Source: Streptomyces violaceusniger (GTDB lineage Bacteria > Actinomycetota > Actinomycetes > Streptomycetales > Streptomycetaceae). From it: DNA of 64,000 bases. Where the stretch lies: positions 806,001 through 870,000 of the forward strand of contig BJHW01000002.1 in the NCBI GenBank assembly GCA_005405945.1, given 5' to 3'. This document shows positions 25,246 through 34,520 of the stretch, piece by piece. The notes under the pieces were generated by a model. It made no database searches. It worked only from the letters and a program-made list of their open reading frames with translations, and was not told the origin of the DNA. Numbering within the stretch: position 1 is the stretch's first letter; every line of letters starts with the position of its first letter. Position numbers and translations under genes: made by a program.

Positions 25246-25264
25246 GTTAGGAAACCTACTTAAC
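25246..25264. promoter_or_regulatory. CsnR-type operator upstream of csxA
   Basis: GTTAGGAA-ACC-TACTTAAC. The left arm is identical to the chitosanase operator at 12535-12553; the right arm is degenerate. It covers about +3 to +21 of the predicted transcript. Confidence 0.7.
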
Positions 25265-25295
25265 CAATGCTCTGCCTGCCCCCAGGGAGACATCC

Positions 25296-28059
25296 GTGGT
25301 CCTCCGTCCGGCACCCTTCCGGCGGCGGGCGCGAGCCCGCGTCCGACGCGCCCTGACCGCCTCGCTCGCCGTCGGCGGCCTGCTCCTCACCGTCTCCCTC
25401 ACCACGGGCGCCGCGCCTCCGCGCGGTGGACCGGCGGCGGGCGGCCCGACCCCGGTGACCCGGGTGGGCGCGGCCCCCGGCACCGCGACCCCGCTCGCGG
25501 GCTTCGCCACGCAGTCCTCGGCCAAGGTGTCCGACACCCCCGCGGCCATTTCCACCCCCGGCTACCCCGCGTCCGGCTGGCACCCGGTGGGGCCCCGGTC
25601 GACGGTGCTCGCCGGGCTGCTCGCGGCCGGTGCGTACCCGGATCCGTTCTACTCGACCAACCTCGAGAAGATCCCGCGGCCGACTTCACCGTCCCCTGGT
25701 GGTATCGCGGCGACTTCACCGTGGCCGACCCCTCCCGCCGCACCTATCTGGACGTCAGTGGTGTGGTGTCCGCGGCCGATGTGTATGTCAACGGCGTCCA
25801 GGTGGCCACCAAGGAGCGGATCGCCGGTGCGTACACCCAGCATGAGCTGGACGTCACCGACCTGGTCAGGGCGGGGACCAATACGGTGGCGTTCCGCGTC
25901 CAGCCCAACGATCCGCGCAAGAACCTCACGATGGGCTGGATCGACTGGCTGCAGCCCCCGCCCGACGAGAACATGGGCATCGTCCGCGATGTGCTGGTCC
26001 GCCGTGGCGGCCCGGTGGCCCTGCGCGACGCGCATGTGACCACCCGGCTGGACACCGAATCGCTCGCCTCCGCCGAGCTCACCGTCAAGGCGCGGGTCCG
26101 CAACGACTCCACCGCGTCGGTCACCGCCACGGTCTCCGGCACGGCCGGTCCCGCGGCCATCAGCCGCACGGTCTCGCTCGCCCCGCACGAGACCAAGGCC
26201 GTCACCTTCGCCCCGCCGACTTCCCCCAGCTGCGACTGGACCGGCCCAAGGTGTGGTGGCCCGCCGGGATGGGCGACCAGCCGCTGTACGACCTCGACCT
26301 CACCGCCACCGTCTCGGGCACTCCCTCCGACACCGCCCACCACAGCTTCGGCATCCGCGATGTCAAGGCGCCGCTCAACGCCGACGGCGCCCGCCAGTAC
26401 CGCGTCAACGGACGTCCGCTGCTGATCAAGGCGGGCGGCTGGTCCCCCGATGTGTTTCTGCGCTGGGACGCCCGCTCGGTGGAGGACCGGCTGAAGTACA
26501 CGCTCGACCTGGGGCTGAACACCGTGCGCCTGGAAGGCCACATCGAGCCGGACGAGTTCTTCGACCTCGCCGACCGCTACGGCGTTCTGACCCTCCCCGG
26601 CTGGGAGTGCTGCGACAAGTGGGAGGGCCAGGTCAACGGCGATGAGACGGGGGAGAAGTGGACCTCCGCCGACTACCCGGTCGCCAAGGACTCGATGGCC
26701 GCCGAGGCCGCGCGCCTGCGCGACCACCCCAGCGTCATCTCCTTCCTCATCGGCAGCGACTTCGCCCCCGACGCCACCATCGAGAAGAACTATCTGGACG
26801 CCCTCGAGGCGGCGGACTGGCCGAACCCGGTGATCCCCGCCGCCTCCGCCAAGTCCTCCCCACAGCTGGGGAAGTCCGGCATGAAGATGACCGGCCCCTA
26901 CGACTGGGTGCCGCCGGACTACTGGTACGCCAAGCGCGAGGGCGGTGCCACCGGCTTCAACTCCGAGACCAGCGCCGGACCCGACATCCCCACCCTGGAC
27001 ACGCTCCGCCGCATGATGTCCCCGAGCGAACTGGAAACCCTGTGGCGGAACCCGTCGGCCAAGCAGTACCACCGCTCCCCGTCCGCCACCTTCGGCGACC
27101 TCAAGCTGTTCGACAACGCGCTGATCGGCCGCTACGGAAAGCCGACCGGGCTGACGGACTACGTGCGCAAGGCGGGGCTGGCGCGGTACGAGGCGGTGCG
27201 CGCCCAGTTCGAGGCGTACGCGCGCAATTTCTCCGACGCCTCCCGGCCCGCCACCGGTGTCGTCCACTGGATGCTGAACAGCGGCTGGACCTCGCTCCAC
27301 TGGCAGCTCTTCGACCGTTTCTCGGACCAGGGCGGGGCCTACTACGGCGCCAAGAAGGCCAATGAGCCGCTGCACATCCAGTACTCCTACGACTCCCGCT
27401 CAGTGGTCGTGGTCAACAGCGAGCACACCGCCGCCACCGGTCTCACCGCCCGGGTCAGCCTCTACACCCCCGACGGCACCCGGAAGTTCGACAAGAGCGT
27501 CACCGGCCTCCGGGTGCCGGGCGACGGCGGCAAGGCCACCGCGCTCACCGTCCCGGCCGACGTGAGCGGGGTGTCCGGCGCCTATCTGGTCAAGCTCCAG
27601 CTCATCGATGGCGCGGGCAAGGAGGTGAGCCGCAACGTGTACTGGCTCTCCACCGAGAAGGACGTGCTCGACTGGGACAACACCGACTGGTACTACACCC
27701 CCACCACCTCGTACGCGGATCTGACCGGGCTCGACGACATGGCCGAGGCGCCGGTGGCCGCCACCGCCACCACGACAAGCGGGCCGGACTCCACCGCCAC
27801 CACGACCGTCACCCTGCGCAACACCGGGAGCGGGCGCACCCCGGCGCTGCTCGTGGACGCCCATCTGGTGAACGGCTCGGACAAGCCGGTCCTGCCCGTT
27901 CGCTGGTCGGACAACGAGGTGAGCCTGTGGCCGGGCGAGTCGGTGACGCTCACCGCCACCTATCGCACCGCGGACCTGGGCGGTTCGGCCCCCTCGGTGC
28001 GGATCTCGGGCTGGAACACCGCCACCCGCACCGTCCCGGCGGCCGCCAAGGCGCGCTGA
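25296..28059 (+). CDS. csxA: Exo-beta-D-glucosaminidase, GH2 (split by two frameshifts)
   Basis: Restored length is about 920 residues. It has a signal peptide (LTASLAVGGLLLTVSLTTGA) and a GH2 sugar-binding domain (DFTVPWWYRGDF, VYVNGVQVATKE). The catalytic barrel has RYRVNGRPLLIKAGGWSPD-type and GLNTVRLEGHIEPDEFFDLADRYGVL motifs. The acid/base is the Asp of FLIGSDFAPD, and the nucleophile Glu lies in GATGFNSETSAGP, the Ser-Asp subgroup typical of exo-glucosaminidases. It releases GlcN from chitosan oligomer ends. One C is missing at 25673-25675 (IPAADFTVPWW) and one at 26211-26214 (TFAPADFPQL). GTG 25296 has AGGGAGA upstream. It works with the GH75 chitosanase. Confidence 0.88.
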
Positions 28060-28166
28060 CCACCCATGTCCTGAAATCGTGTCGAAAGGAATTTTTTCGG
28101 CGAGTCCGACGCATGGAGCAAGTTCACACTTTTGTATGCTTTCTCCAGCGCGTCGTTCCCCCGTGT

Positions 28167-28183
28167 CGGACAGTCACTGTCCG
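28167..28183. promoter_or_regulatory. Perfect palindrome in the leader of the small membrane protein gene
   Basis: CGGACAG-TCA-CTGTCCG, 7-bp arms, ending 23 bp before the ATG at 28207. It could be an operator or leader hairpin. Confidence 0.45.
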
Positions 28184-28206
28184 TACGCTCACGAAAGGGG
28201 CTCCAT

Positions 28207-28365
28207 ATGCACACCATGGAGGTTCGCCCGCCGGTACCCAGCCGTTCCAGCAGCAGATGGCGTCGATACGGCCGACTCGCCGCCGCCAACTTCGTCCGGG
28301 GTGCCTCGTACGCGTGCGGCACCGCGGCCATCGGTCTGATGGCGTGGTGGGTGCAGACCCGCTGA
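28207..28365 (+). CDS. Small single-span membrane protein
   Basis: 52 residues. A basic N-terminus (VPSRSSSRWRRYGR) precedes a membrane segment (ANFVRGASYACGTAAIGLMAWWV). The family is unknown to me, though similar small proteins occur in Streptomyces. ATG 28207 follows GAAAGGGG; ATG 28216 is in frame too. The region upstream (28060-28200) is distinctly AT-richer than its surroundings (TTTTTT, TTTTGTATGC) and should hold the promoter. Confidence 0.6.
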   Translation: MHTMEVRPPVPSRSSSRWRRYGRLAAANFVRGASYACGTAAIGLMAWWVQTR

Positions 28366-28424
28366 TCCGCCACAGGCCGCCACCCCGTCCCGAGCCGGAG
28401 CCCCTGCCCCTGATCGTCCGCGGT

Positions 28425-28458
28425 CCGCCGCGACGGCCACTTACGGCCGTCGCGGCGG
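28425..28458. terminator. Bidirectional hairpin between small membrane gene and hdeD-like gene
   Basis: Perfect 14-bp stem (28425-28438 with 28445-28458), 6-nt loop. It lies between two convergent genes. Confidence 0.78.
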
Positions 28459-28463
28459 CCGGG

Positions 28464-29180
28464 CTACGCCTGAGGGTGCGGCTGTGAACGGAAGCGGGGG
28501 AAGTGCATCCCCCGGTGCTCGGCGCGCGGGGCGCGGGGTCCGCCGAGACTGGTGCGCAGCTGGATGCCGTGCATGATCTCGATGATGCCCAGCGCGAGCA
28601 GCCAGATACCGGCCACCACGGTGAGCGCCGTGATCGAGCCGAAGGGCGCCACGATCAGGATGATCCCTCCCAGGATGGTGAGCAGACCGAGGAACACCTG
28701 CCAGCCCCGGGCGGGCATGCCCTCACCGGAGACCGCCGTGGCCGTCTGCATCACGCCCCGGATCAGCCAGGCGAAGCCGATCCACAGCGCGAGCAGCAGG
28801 ATCGACTGGGCCGGACCCCGGAAGCAGAGCAGTCCCAGCAGCACGCTCAGCGCGCCGGTGATGAAGCTCAGCACCCGCAGATTCCTCGGGATATGCGACC
28901 CGAAGGCCCCGGCCAGTTGGAAGATCCCGCTGATCAGCAGATACGCGCCGAACAGGGCGCCGATCACCACCAGGGAGGGCCCCGGCCACACCAGCACCAT
29001 GATACCGAGCGCGATCGCCACCAGACCCGCGGTCACCAGGACCTGCCAGGTGGTGTTGGACAGCACGTTCTGCATCGTGGCGTAGGGGGTGCCCGCATCG
29101 GAGGGCGGCCCTCCCGGCCGGCCGTAGGGTTCCTCTCTCGGCTGCCCGGCGCCATGCGGACTGTCGGAGGAGTAAGTCAT
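28464..29180 (-). CDS. HdeD/DUF308-family membrane protein
   Basis: 238 residues with six membrane spans in three hairpins: WQVLVTAGLVAIALGIMVLV, LVVIGALFGAYLLISGIFQL, LSFITGALSVLLGLLCF, SILLLALWIGFAWLIRGVM, FLGLLTILGGIILIV and LTVVAGIWLLALGIIEIM. The N-terminus is polar (Pro/Gly-rich) and the C-terminus has basic and His residues. E. coli HdeD is linked to acid resistance; the actinobacterial role is not known. ATG 29180 has GAGGAGG upstream. It is divergent from a DUF2267 gene, a pairing suggestive of stress control. Confidence 0.85.
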   Translation of the reverse strand: MTYSSDSPHGAGQPREEPYGRPGGPPSDAGTPYATMQNVLSNTTWQVLVTAGLVAIALGIMVLVWPGPSLVVIGALFGAYLLISGIFQLAGAFGSHIPRNLRVLSFITGALSVLLGLLCFRGPAQSILLLALWIGFAWLIRGVMQTATAVSGEGMPARGWQVFLGLLTILGGIILIVAPFGSITALTVVAGIWLLALGIIEIMHGIQLRTSLGGPRAPRAEHRGMHFPRFRSQPHPQA

Positions 29181-29325
29181 GGTCGTCCACCTCCTCGGGG
29201 AACAAGATGGCCGTAACCCACAGATCCATCGTCCCTCCGTGCCGGGTGCAGCGCCTCGCGGGCGGTGGACCCGCATGGCAAGGTGGGGTGAGGCCGTGTC
29301 CTGGGCGCGTCATAGGGAGGCCCGC

Positions 29326-29703
29326 ATGGACGACCGGGAGTTCTTCCAGACGGTGGCGGACCGCACCCAGCTGTCACGGCAGGAGGCGGCGGACGTCACC
29401 CGCGCCACGCTCGAGACCCTGGCGGCCCGCCTGAGTGCGGGCGAGGCCCGCGAGCTCGCCCAGGAGCTGCCCGAACGCCTCCGGGAGTCCCTTCGGCGTG
29501 GGCCGGGGGAGATGGAGGTCTTCGACCCCGAGGAGTCGGTCCGCAGGGTGCACGAGCGCACCGGGCTGTCCGAGCCGGAGGCCGACCGGGGTGTCCGGGC
29601 GGTCCTCGCCACGCTCCGGGAGGCCGTCTCGGCCGAGGAGTACGGCCACGCCATGTCCCAGCTGGGCAGCGAGTTCGCGAGGATGGCGGAGTCCGTGCGC
29701 TGA
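29326..29703 (+). CDS. DUF2267 protein
   Basis: 125 residues, soluble, all helical by appearance. It holds two copies of the DUF2267 unit: DDREFFQTVADRTQLSRQEAADVTRATLETLAARL and EESVRRVHERTGLSEPEADRGVRAVLATLREAV. The first unit also shows GEARELAQELPERL, the usual signature. Function is unknown; members often sit in stress or dormancy loci. ATG 29326 follows AGGGAGG. The coding sequence ends just before a transposase gene. Confidence 0.85.
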   Translation: MDDREFFQTVADRTQLSRQEAADVTRATLETLAARLSAGEARELAQELPERLRESLRRGPGEMEVFDPEESVRRVHERTGLSEPEADRGVRAVLATLREAVSAEEYGHAMSQLGSEFARMAESVR

Positions 29704-29716
29704 GCTTGTTCTTTAT

Positions 29717-31117
29717 CTACCAAGATCTTCCGGGTTTGCCGATGGCCTTGAGGGTCTCGGGGCGTTTGACGGTCTTGCCGACGTCGTGGCGGGGTGCCCG
29801 GTGTTTGTTCTTGGCGCCGGGCGGCCGTCCGGGGCCGGCTCCTCGCGGTTTGGGAACACGGGCCGGGCAGGCGAGGTGAGCGCGGATGTTCCTGAACCCT
29901 CGGCGGACCCGGGCCGGGGTGAGCCGGTCGGGGACGGTGGGTTTCTCCCAGGGCCGACGGAGGTCCGCGGCGAGCGGGCGGGCGAGCCGGAGCTGGGCGT
30001 GAGCAACAATCAGGATCCAGGTCCAGCGGTCCGCCGCCTCGGGAGTACGGAGTTTCAAAGTGGTCCAGCCCAGGGTCTGCTTCGCGAACCGGAAGGTGTG
30101 CTCCAGATCGAAGCGACGGAGAAATGCCTGCCAGAAGCGGTCTACGTCGTCCGGGGTGGCATCGGTCTTGGAGGACCATAACCACACCGGCGCTGCTTCC
30201 CGGTCCTTCGACAGATGCTCGACCTTCAACCGCATCAACATCCCTCGACCAGGGCAGTTCACCGTCGTGGTCGAGCCAGGAGGAGCGGTGGGTGAGCCTT
30301 GGGTGGACCCGGTCCCACACCTGGGTCTCGGCCTTGCCGTAGTTGGTGGTGTCGTTGACGGTGGTGATCGCGGGCTCGGGCCAGGTCTCCGGCTCGGTGA
30401 AGCGGAATTCCGGGCCGTGCTCGGGTGGCCGGCCGTTGACGCCGCGCATCCGTGGTGGTTTCGGCAGGCGCATGACGCGGTCGGAGCGGACGCGGCCGAC
30501 CAGTTCGACCGGCAGGTCGCGCAGGACCCAGGCCAGGCGGGTGACGTCGTAGCCCGCATCGCTCACGATCAGGATGTTCGGATCGCCAGCCTGCCACTGG
30601 CCTGCGGCGATGAGCCGTTCAACGACTCCTCGGAGCTGGGCGGCGGTGATCGCGGTCGCGTCGTCCGCCGGGCCCAGCCGGACCGCGTCCAGGATCGCGG
30701 TCCAGGACGTGGCGCCCGGCTCCAGCAGGGCCACGAAGGAGTAGGGCCAGCCCGGAATGAACTGCGATACCGTCTTGGCGCGGCCGTAGACGTGGCAGAA
30801 CAGGCGCTCCGCCGAACACGGCGCGTCCGACCGAAGCCACGGTGACACATCAACCGCCAGGACCAGACGCCCGCCGTCGAAACGCGGCAGCGGCAGGCCG
30901 GCCAGCACCGTCCGTAGCCGGCCAACGTCGATCCGGCCGTGGTTCAAGCCGCCGTACACCGCTCCATGCCCACGACGATGCTCGGGCACCAGCGTCAAGT
31001 CCACGGGGGACTTCACCGCACCGTCCGCACACAGCACCGCGTCCACCAGCTCGAACAACTCGTCGCGCCGCGTGGTCAGACACTCGTAGAACTCACCCGG
31101 AAGCGTGACGCTTCCGC
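29717..31117 (-). CDS. IS701-like (NF041680-type) transposase, frame-shifted
   Basis: The N-terminal part opens at TTG 31058 (FELVDAVLCADGAVKSPVDL) with homologous-looking sequence continuing upstream (GEFYECLTTRRDEL) without a clear start. The DDE catalytic region includes LVLAVDVSPWLR, ILIVSDAGYDVTRLAW and, after the shift, FLRRFDLEHTFRFAKQTLGW (Glu). The frame changes near 30240-30255 (ELPW... into GMLMRLKVEHLSKDREAAPVWLW), probably two missing bases. The C-terminus is KNKHRAPRHDVGKTVKRPE. I could not find matching terminal inverted repeats or target duplication, so the element edges are undefined. A 19-bp palindrome (31098-31116) lies at the 5' end. Confidence 0.75.
31098..31116. repeat. 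19-bp palindrome at the 5' end of the transposase gene
   Basis: CGGAAGCGT-G-ACGCTTCCG, perfect 9-bp arms. It could be a transposase autoregulatory site or part of the element end. Confidence 0.5.
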
Positions 31118-31297
31118 GAAAGCTTCCCTCCGGACAACATCAGGCAGCAGACTCACCCTCACGGCCTTCGTCGTGGTCACGTGCACCTTGGTCGGAGCAC
31201 ACGATCAGACGAAGGCCGCTCCCACGTCCGGCGAACCCCCAGCTGAGCGACTCAGTTCGACACGCCATTCGAGGCCGGAAGAAAAAGAACAAGCTGA

Positions 31298-31410
31298 GAG
31301 CCTGTGTCATATCCCGGCCGGGCGTGCGACGCCTGGCACGCGCCCCAGCTACCGCTGGGAGGTGCCCCTGACGCCGCACGCTGATCCGACCGGGGATATG
31401 ACACAGGCTC
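31298..31410. mobile_element. MITE-like element with 18-bp terminal inverted repeats and TGA target duplication
   Basis: The left end 31298-31315 (GAGCCTGTGTCATATCCC) is an exact inverted repeat of 31393-31410, with imperfect extension inward. The trinucleotide TGA flanks both ends (31295-31297 and 31411-31413), as a 3-bp target duplication. Total 113 bp, no coding capacity. 3-bp TNA duplications fit IS5-group transposases. It sits in the ~315-bp gene-free stretch 31118-31433, next to the transposase gene. Confidence 0.7.
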
Positions 31411-31433
31411 TGACCCGCCCACGGGCGCTCGGC

Positions 31434-31865
31434 TCATCCGGCCCGCCAGCCGCTCCACCGGCCGACGGTGATCTCCACGACCGGCCCGCGCGGCGGCCGG
31501 TCCCCGTACTGGGCCGGGTAGGTGTCCACGAGCAGGCGGACGTGGTCCGAGGACTTGGCCGACTCGTCCGCCGCTGGCAGGACGCGGGCCGTGCCGTCGG
31601 CGCGCGCCCACCACAGGTGGTCCCAGTTCTCGTCGTAGTCGTCCACCAGGAGGCATACGGCGGGATGGGCGCGGATGTTGTCCAGGCGTTTCAGCCGTGT
31701 CGTCCGCTTCGGCTTGTGGTCGACGGCCGTCACCACGGTGTCGCCGGTCAGCGCGAAGACCACCGGCACCAGATGCGGGCGGTCATCGGCGCCGACGGTG
31801 GCCAGCCGGGCCAGCCTGGCCCGTACGAAGCGCTCGCGCGCCTGCGCGCTCGTCAGCTGCGGCAT
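31434..31865 (-). CDS. PPOX-class F420-dependent oxidoreductase (TIGR03668-like)
   Basis: 143 residues. The split-barrel flavin/F420 fold is shown by ERFVRARLARLATVGADDRPHLVPVVFALTGD, TAVDHKPKRTTRLKRLDNIRAHPAVCLLVDDYDENWDHLWWARADGTARV and the C-terminal YGDRPPRGPVVEITVGRWSGW. ATG 31865 sits 16 nt after the stop of the LLM-type enzyme gene, forming a two-gene F420 unit. The substrate is unknown. Confidence 0.85.
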   Translation of the reverse strand: MPQLTSAQARERFVRARLARLATVGADDRPHLVPVVFALTGDTVVTAVDHKPKRTTRLKRLDNIRAHPAVCLLVDDYDENWDHLWWARADGTARVLPAADESAKSSDHVRLLVDTYPAQYGDRPPRGPVVEITVGRWSGWRAG

Positions 31866-31881
31866 CGCGACCTCCGTCGGC

Positions 31882-32706
31882 TCACTGGAACCGGGCGGCG
31901 ATCCGGGCCATCGAGTCCAGCCGTGCGATCGTCTCCGCCTCCGGCATCGTCGGCAGGTAGAACAGCACCCGCTCCACACCGATGCGCTGATACCCCTCGG
32001 CCGCCTCGGCGTCCTCGGGCATCGCGTACAGCGTCACCGGCACATCGCGGCCGGCCACCTCGCGCATCCGCTCCATCTGCGGGCGCAGCTCCTCGGGGAT
32101 CCGCTGTTGGCCAGCCAGGCGTCGCCGACGGCGGCGATCCGGCGGAACGCGGAGTCGCCGCCACCCCCCACATAGATCGGCGGATGCGGCCGCTGGACCG
32201 GCTTGGGCCACTGGAAGACGGGGTCGAAGTTCACGAACTCCCCGTGGAACTCGGCCTTCTCCTTCGTCCACAGTTCGCGGATGGCCCGCAGCCGCTCGTC
32301 CAGCAGCCGGCCCGGGTGGACGGATCGGTCCCGTGGTTCTCCATCTCCTCACGGTTCCAGCCGGCGCCGACCCCGAAGACGGCCCGTCCGTCCGAGATCA
32401 GGTCGAGGGAGGCCACTTCGTTGGCGGTGGTGATCGGGTCCCGCTGCACCACCAGGGCGATACCGGTCCCCAGCAGCAGACGCCGGGTGACCGTGGCGAC
32501 CGCGGCCAGCGTCACGAACGGGTCGAGGGTGCGGTAGTAGACCTCCGGCAGGTCCCCGCCCCCGGATAGGGGGTACGGCGATCCACCGGGATATGGCTGT
32601 GCTCCGCGATGAAGAGCGCGTCGAAACCGCGCTCCTCAAGGGCCCGCCCCAAGGGGGCGGGCCGGATGCCCTGGTCGGTGACGAACGTGGATACGCCGAA
32701 CTTCAC
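31882..32706 (-). CDS. LLM-class F420-dependent oxidoreductase (three frameshifts)
   Basis: Restored length is about 275 residues. Fragments in order are MKFGVSTFVTDQGIRPAPLGRALEERGFDALFIAEH; LAAVATVTRRLLLGTGIALVVQRDP and LDLISDGRAVFGVGAGWNREEMENHG; VNFDPVFQWPKPVQRPHPPIYVGGGGDSAFRR; and LYAMPEDAEAAEGYQRIGVERVLFYLP. These are the TIM-barrel luciferase-like motifs of TIGR03619-type enzymes. Shifts fall at the C run 32559-32563, near 32305-32315 and at 32100-32102; each is mended by one base. Likely an F420-cofactor hydride-transfer enzyme; substrate unknown. It is transcribed with the PPOX gene downstream. Confidence 0.82.
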
Positions 32707-32831
32707 TGCGGCTCCCTGGGACGGTGCGTGGACGATCTACGGGAACCACATGGGTACCCGGCCGCGCGGGAACCACAACGCTGCGCACGAGTGACGCGTA
32801 CGGACGCGTACGGACGCGGGCGGCGCGAGCC

Positions 32832-33440
32832 CTACGACCGGGGCCCGCCCGGACCGAGCAGGACCCCGCGCCCCGCGTAGAACCGCCCGAGGTCGCCCCA
32901 GGGGACCTCGGCGAAGCGCTGGGAGCCGTCCGGGAAGCCCGACGGGTTGTGCACGAGGAGATGGTCCGGGGTGGCCCCGACGGCCAGCACCAGATGGCCG
33001 CCGCGGTGCGGCGGCCGCGGGTCCAGGGTGCGCAGGGAGGGGTGGACGGAGAGCATCGCGAGCCGCCCGGCCGCGAGGTGTCCCGGCAGCTCCTCGGCCG
33101 GCAGCCGCGGCCGGGACTCGGCGAACAGCTCCCAGCGCCGCCGCGCGTAGTCGGCGAACGGGGCGTAGATGAGCCCGTCCACCCGGTCCGGGTGGCGCAC
33201 ATACGCCCCCGCCTCGACACACTCCTCGGCGAGTGTCACCGCGGGCGGCGCGGTGCCGCGCCAGTGGTCCAGCGCCATGCGCAGACACGCCATCCCGCAC
33301 AGTCGCCATGACCAGAACGCGTACTCCTCCGGGCTCGCGGCCCCGGACTTCTGCCACAGCGGATCGTCGGCCGCCGACAGCGTGCCCGCGATGATGCCGG
33401 GCACCAGGCCGGGCGACTCCCACTGGGCGTAGTAGGGCAC
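32832..33440 (-). CDS. C39-like cysteine peptidase-fold protein, cytoplasmic
   Basis: 202 residues. Motifs include PYYAQWESPGL at the N-terminus, the putative catalytic Cys in LCGMACLRMAL, and His in HRGGHLVLAVGATPDHLLVHNPSGF, where Asn/Asp would complete the site. This is the C39_2 papain-like fold. There is no signal peptide or ABC exporter nearby, so it is not a typical bacteriocin leader peptidase. GTG 33440 lacks a clear ribosome site; the product may be translated from a leaderless or short-leader mRNA. The substrate is unknown. Confidence 0.7.
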   Translation of the reverse strand: MPYYAQWESPGLVPGIIAGTLSAADDPLWQKSGAASPEEYAFWSWRLCGMACLRMALDHWRGTAPPAVTLAEECVEAGAYVRHPDRVDGLIYAPFADYARRRWELFAESRPRLPAEELPGHLAAGRLAMLSVHPSLRTLDPRPPHRGGHLVLAVGATPDHLLVHNPSGFPDGSQRFAEVPWGDLGRFYAGRGVLLGPGGPRS

Positions 33441-33543
33441 GGGTGGATGAGGGAAACCGGGGTCTCGGGCATGTGCCCCAGTCTTCCCGAATTCCGCCCG
33501 CCGCGCCCCGGCCCCCGCTCAGCCACCCGTGGTGAAGCGCCGC

Positions 33544-34382
33544 TCAGCCACCGGTGGCGAAGCCCGGGAAGAGGGTCATGCCACCGTCGACGTAGAGCGT
33601 GGTGCCCACCACGTAGTCGCACAGGTCGGAGGCCAGGACGACGGCGGCGTTGGCGATGTCCAGGGGGTCGCCGACGCGGCCGTAGGGGATGAGCTCCAGG
33701 AGGGAGTCGCGCGCCTCGGGGGTCTGCCAGGCGCTGCGGTTGATCGGGTCTTGACGGCGCCCGGCGCGATCGCGTTCACCCGGATTTTGTGGGGTGCGAA
33801 CTCCTGGGCCAGGGTCTGGGTCAGCATCGCCACGCCGCCCTTGGACGACGCGTAGTTCACATGGCCGGCCCAGGGGATGGTCTGGTGCACCGAGCTCATG
33901 CAGATGACCTTCCCGGCCGCCCGCGACACCTCCGGGACCACACCGCGCCGCAGGAACTCCTTGATGGCCTCCCGGGCGCACAGGAACTGGCCGGTGAGGT
34001 TGACGGAGATGACCTTCTGCCACTGCTCGAGCGTCATCTCGGTCGTGGGCGCGTCCCGCTGGAGCCCCGCGTTGGCGACGAGGATGTCAATGGTGCCCAG
34101 GCGGTCGACCATGGTGGACACCATGTCGACGACCTGGTCCTCCTGGGACACATCCGCCTGATGGGCGTAGGCGCGCACACCGTGGCCCTGGAGCTGGGCG
34201 ACGACGGCCTCGGCGGCCGGCCGGTCGCTGGCGTAGTTGACCACCACATCGGCGCCGGACCGGCCCAGCGCGATCGCGGTGGCCTTTCCGATCCCCGAGT
34301 TCGCCCCGGTCACCAGCGCCTTCTGCCCCTTGAGGAGTTCCGGGACGTGCACCGGAGGGGGACGATCGGGATTGCTGTTCAC
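33544..34382 (-). CDS. SDR-family oxidoreductase, glucose-1-dehydrogenase-like (one frameshift)
   Basis: About 279 residues. The Rossmann motif is ALVTGANSGIGKATAIALG, with NAG in LVANAGLQRD, Ser and the YxxxK pair in CMSSVHQTIPWAGHVNYASSKGG, and the C-terminal YGRVGDPLDIANAAVVLASDLCDYVVGTTLYVDGGM. One C is missing at 33746-33748 (minus-strand AAGACCCCGATC), which restores GAVKTPINRSAWQTPEARD. GTG 34382 has AAGGAG upstream. The 3' end shows a 22-bp imperfect duplication (33517-33538 with 33542-33563) just after the stop. NAD(P) is the likely cofactor; the physiological substrate is open. Confidence 0.85.
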
Positions 34383-34520
34383 TGGCTCGGTCTCCTTCGT
34401 CGGTCCGTCACCCGCCGCCCCGACCCTCGCAGCCCGCCGGGGGAGCCGTAGCCCCCACGGCGCCACGGTCACCCGCTGAGGCGATGCACATCGTTCCAGC
34501 GGCGCAACGTGGCGACCGGC

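Noticed and set aside
31297..31411. The 19-bp inverted arms read as a terminator
   Set aside because: The arms are 77 bp apart, no gene ends there, and TGA target-site duplication fits an inserted element better.
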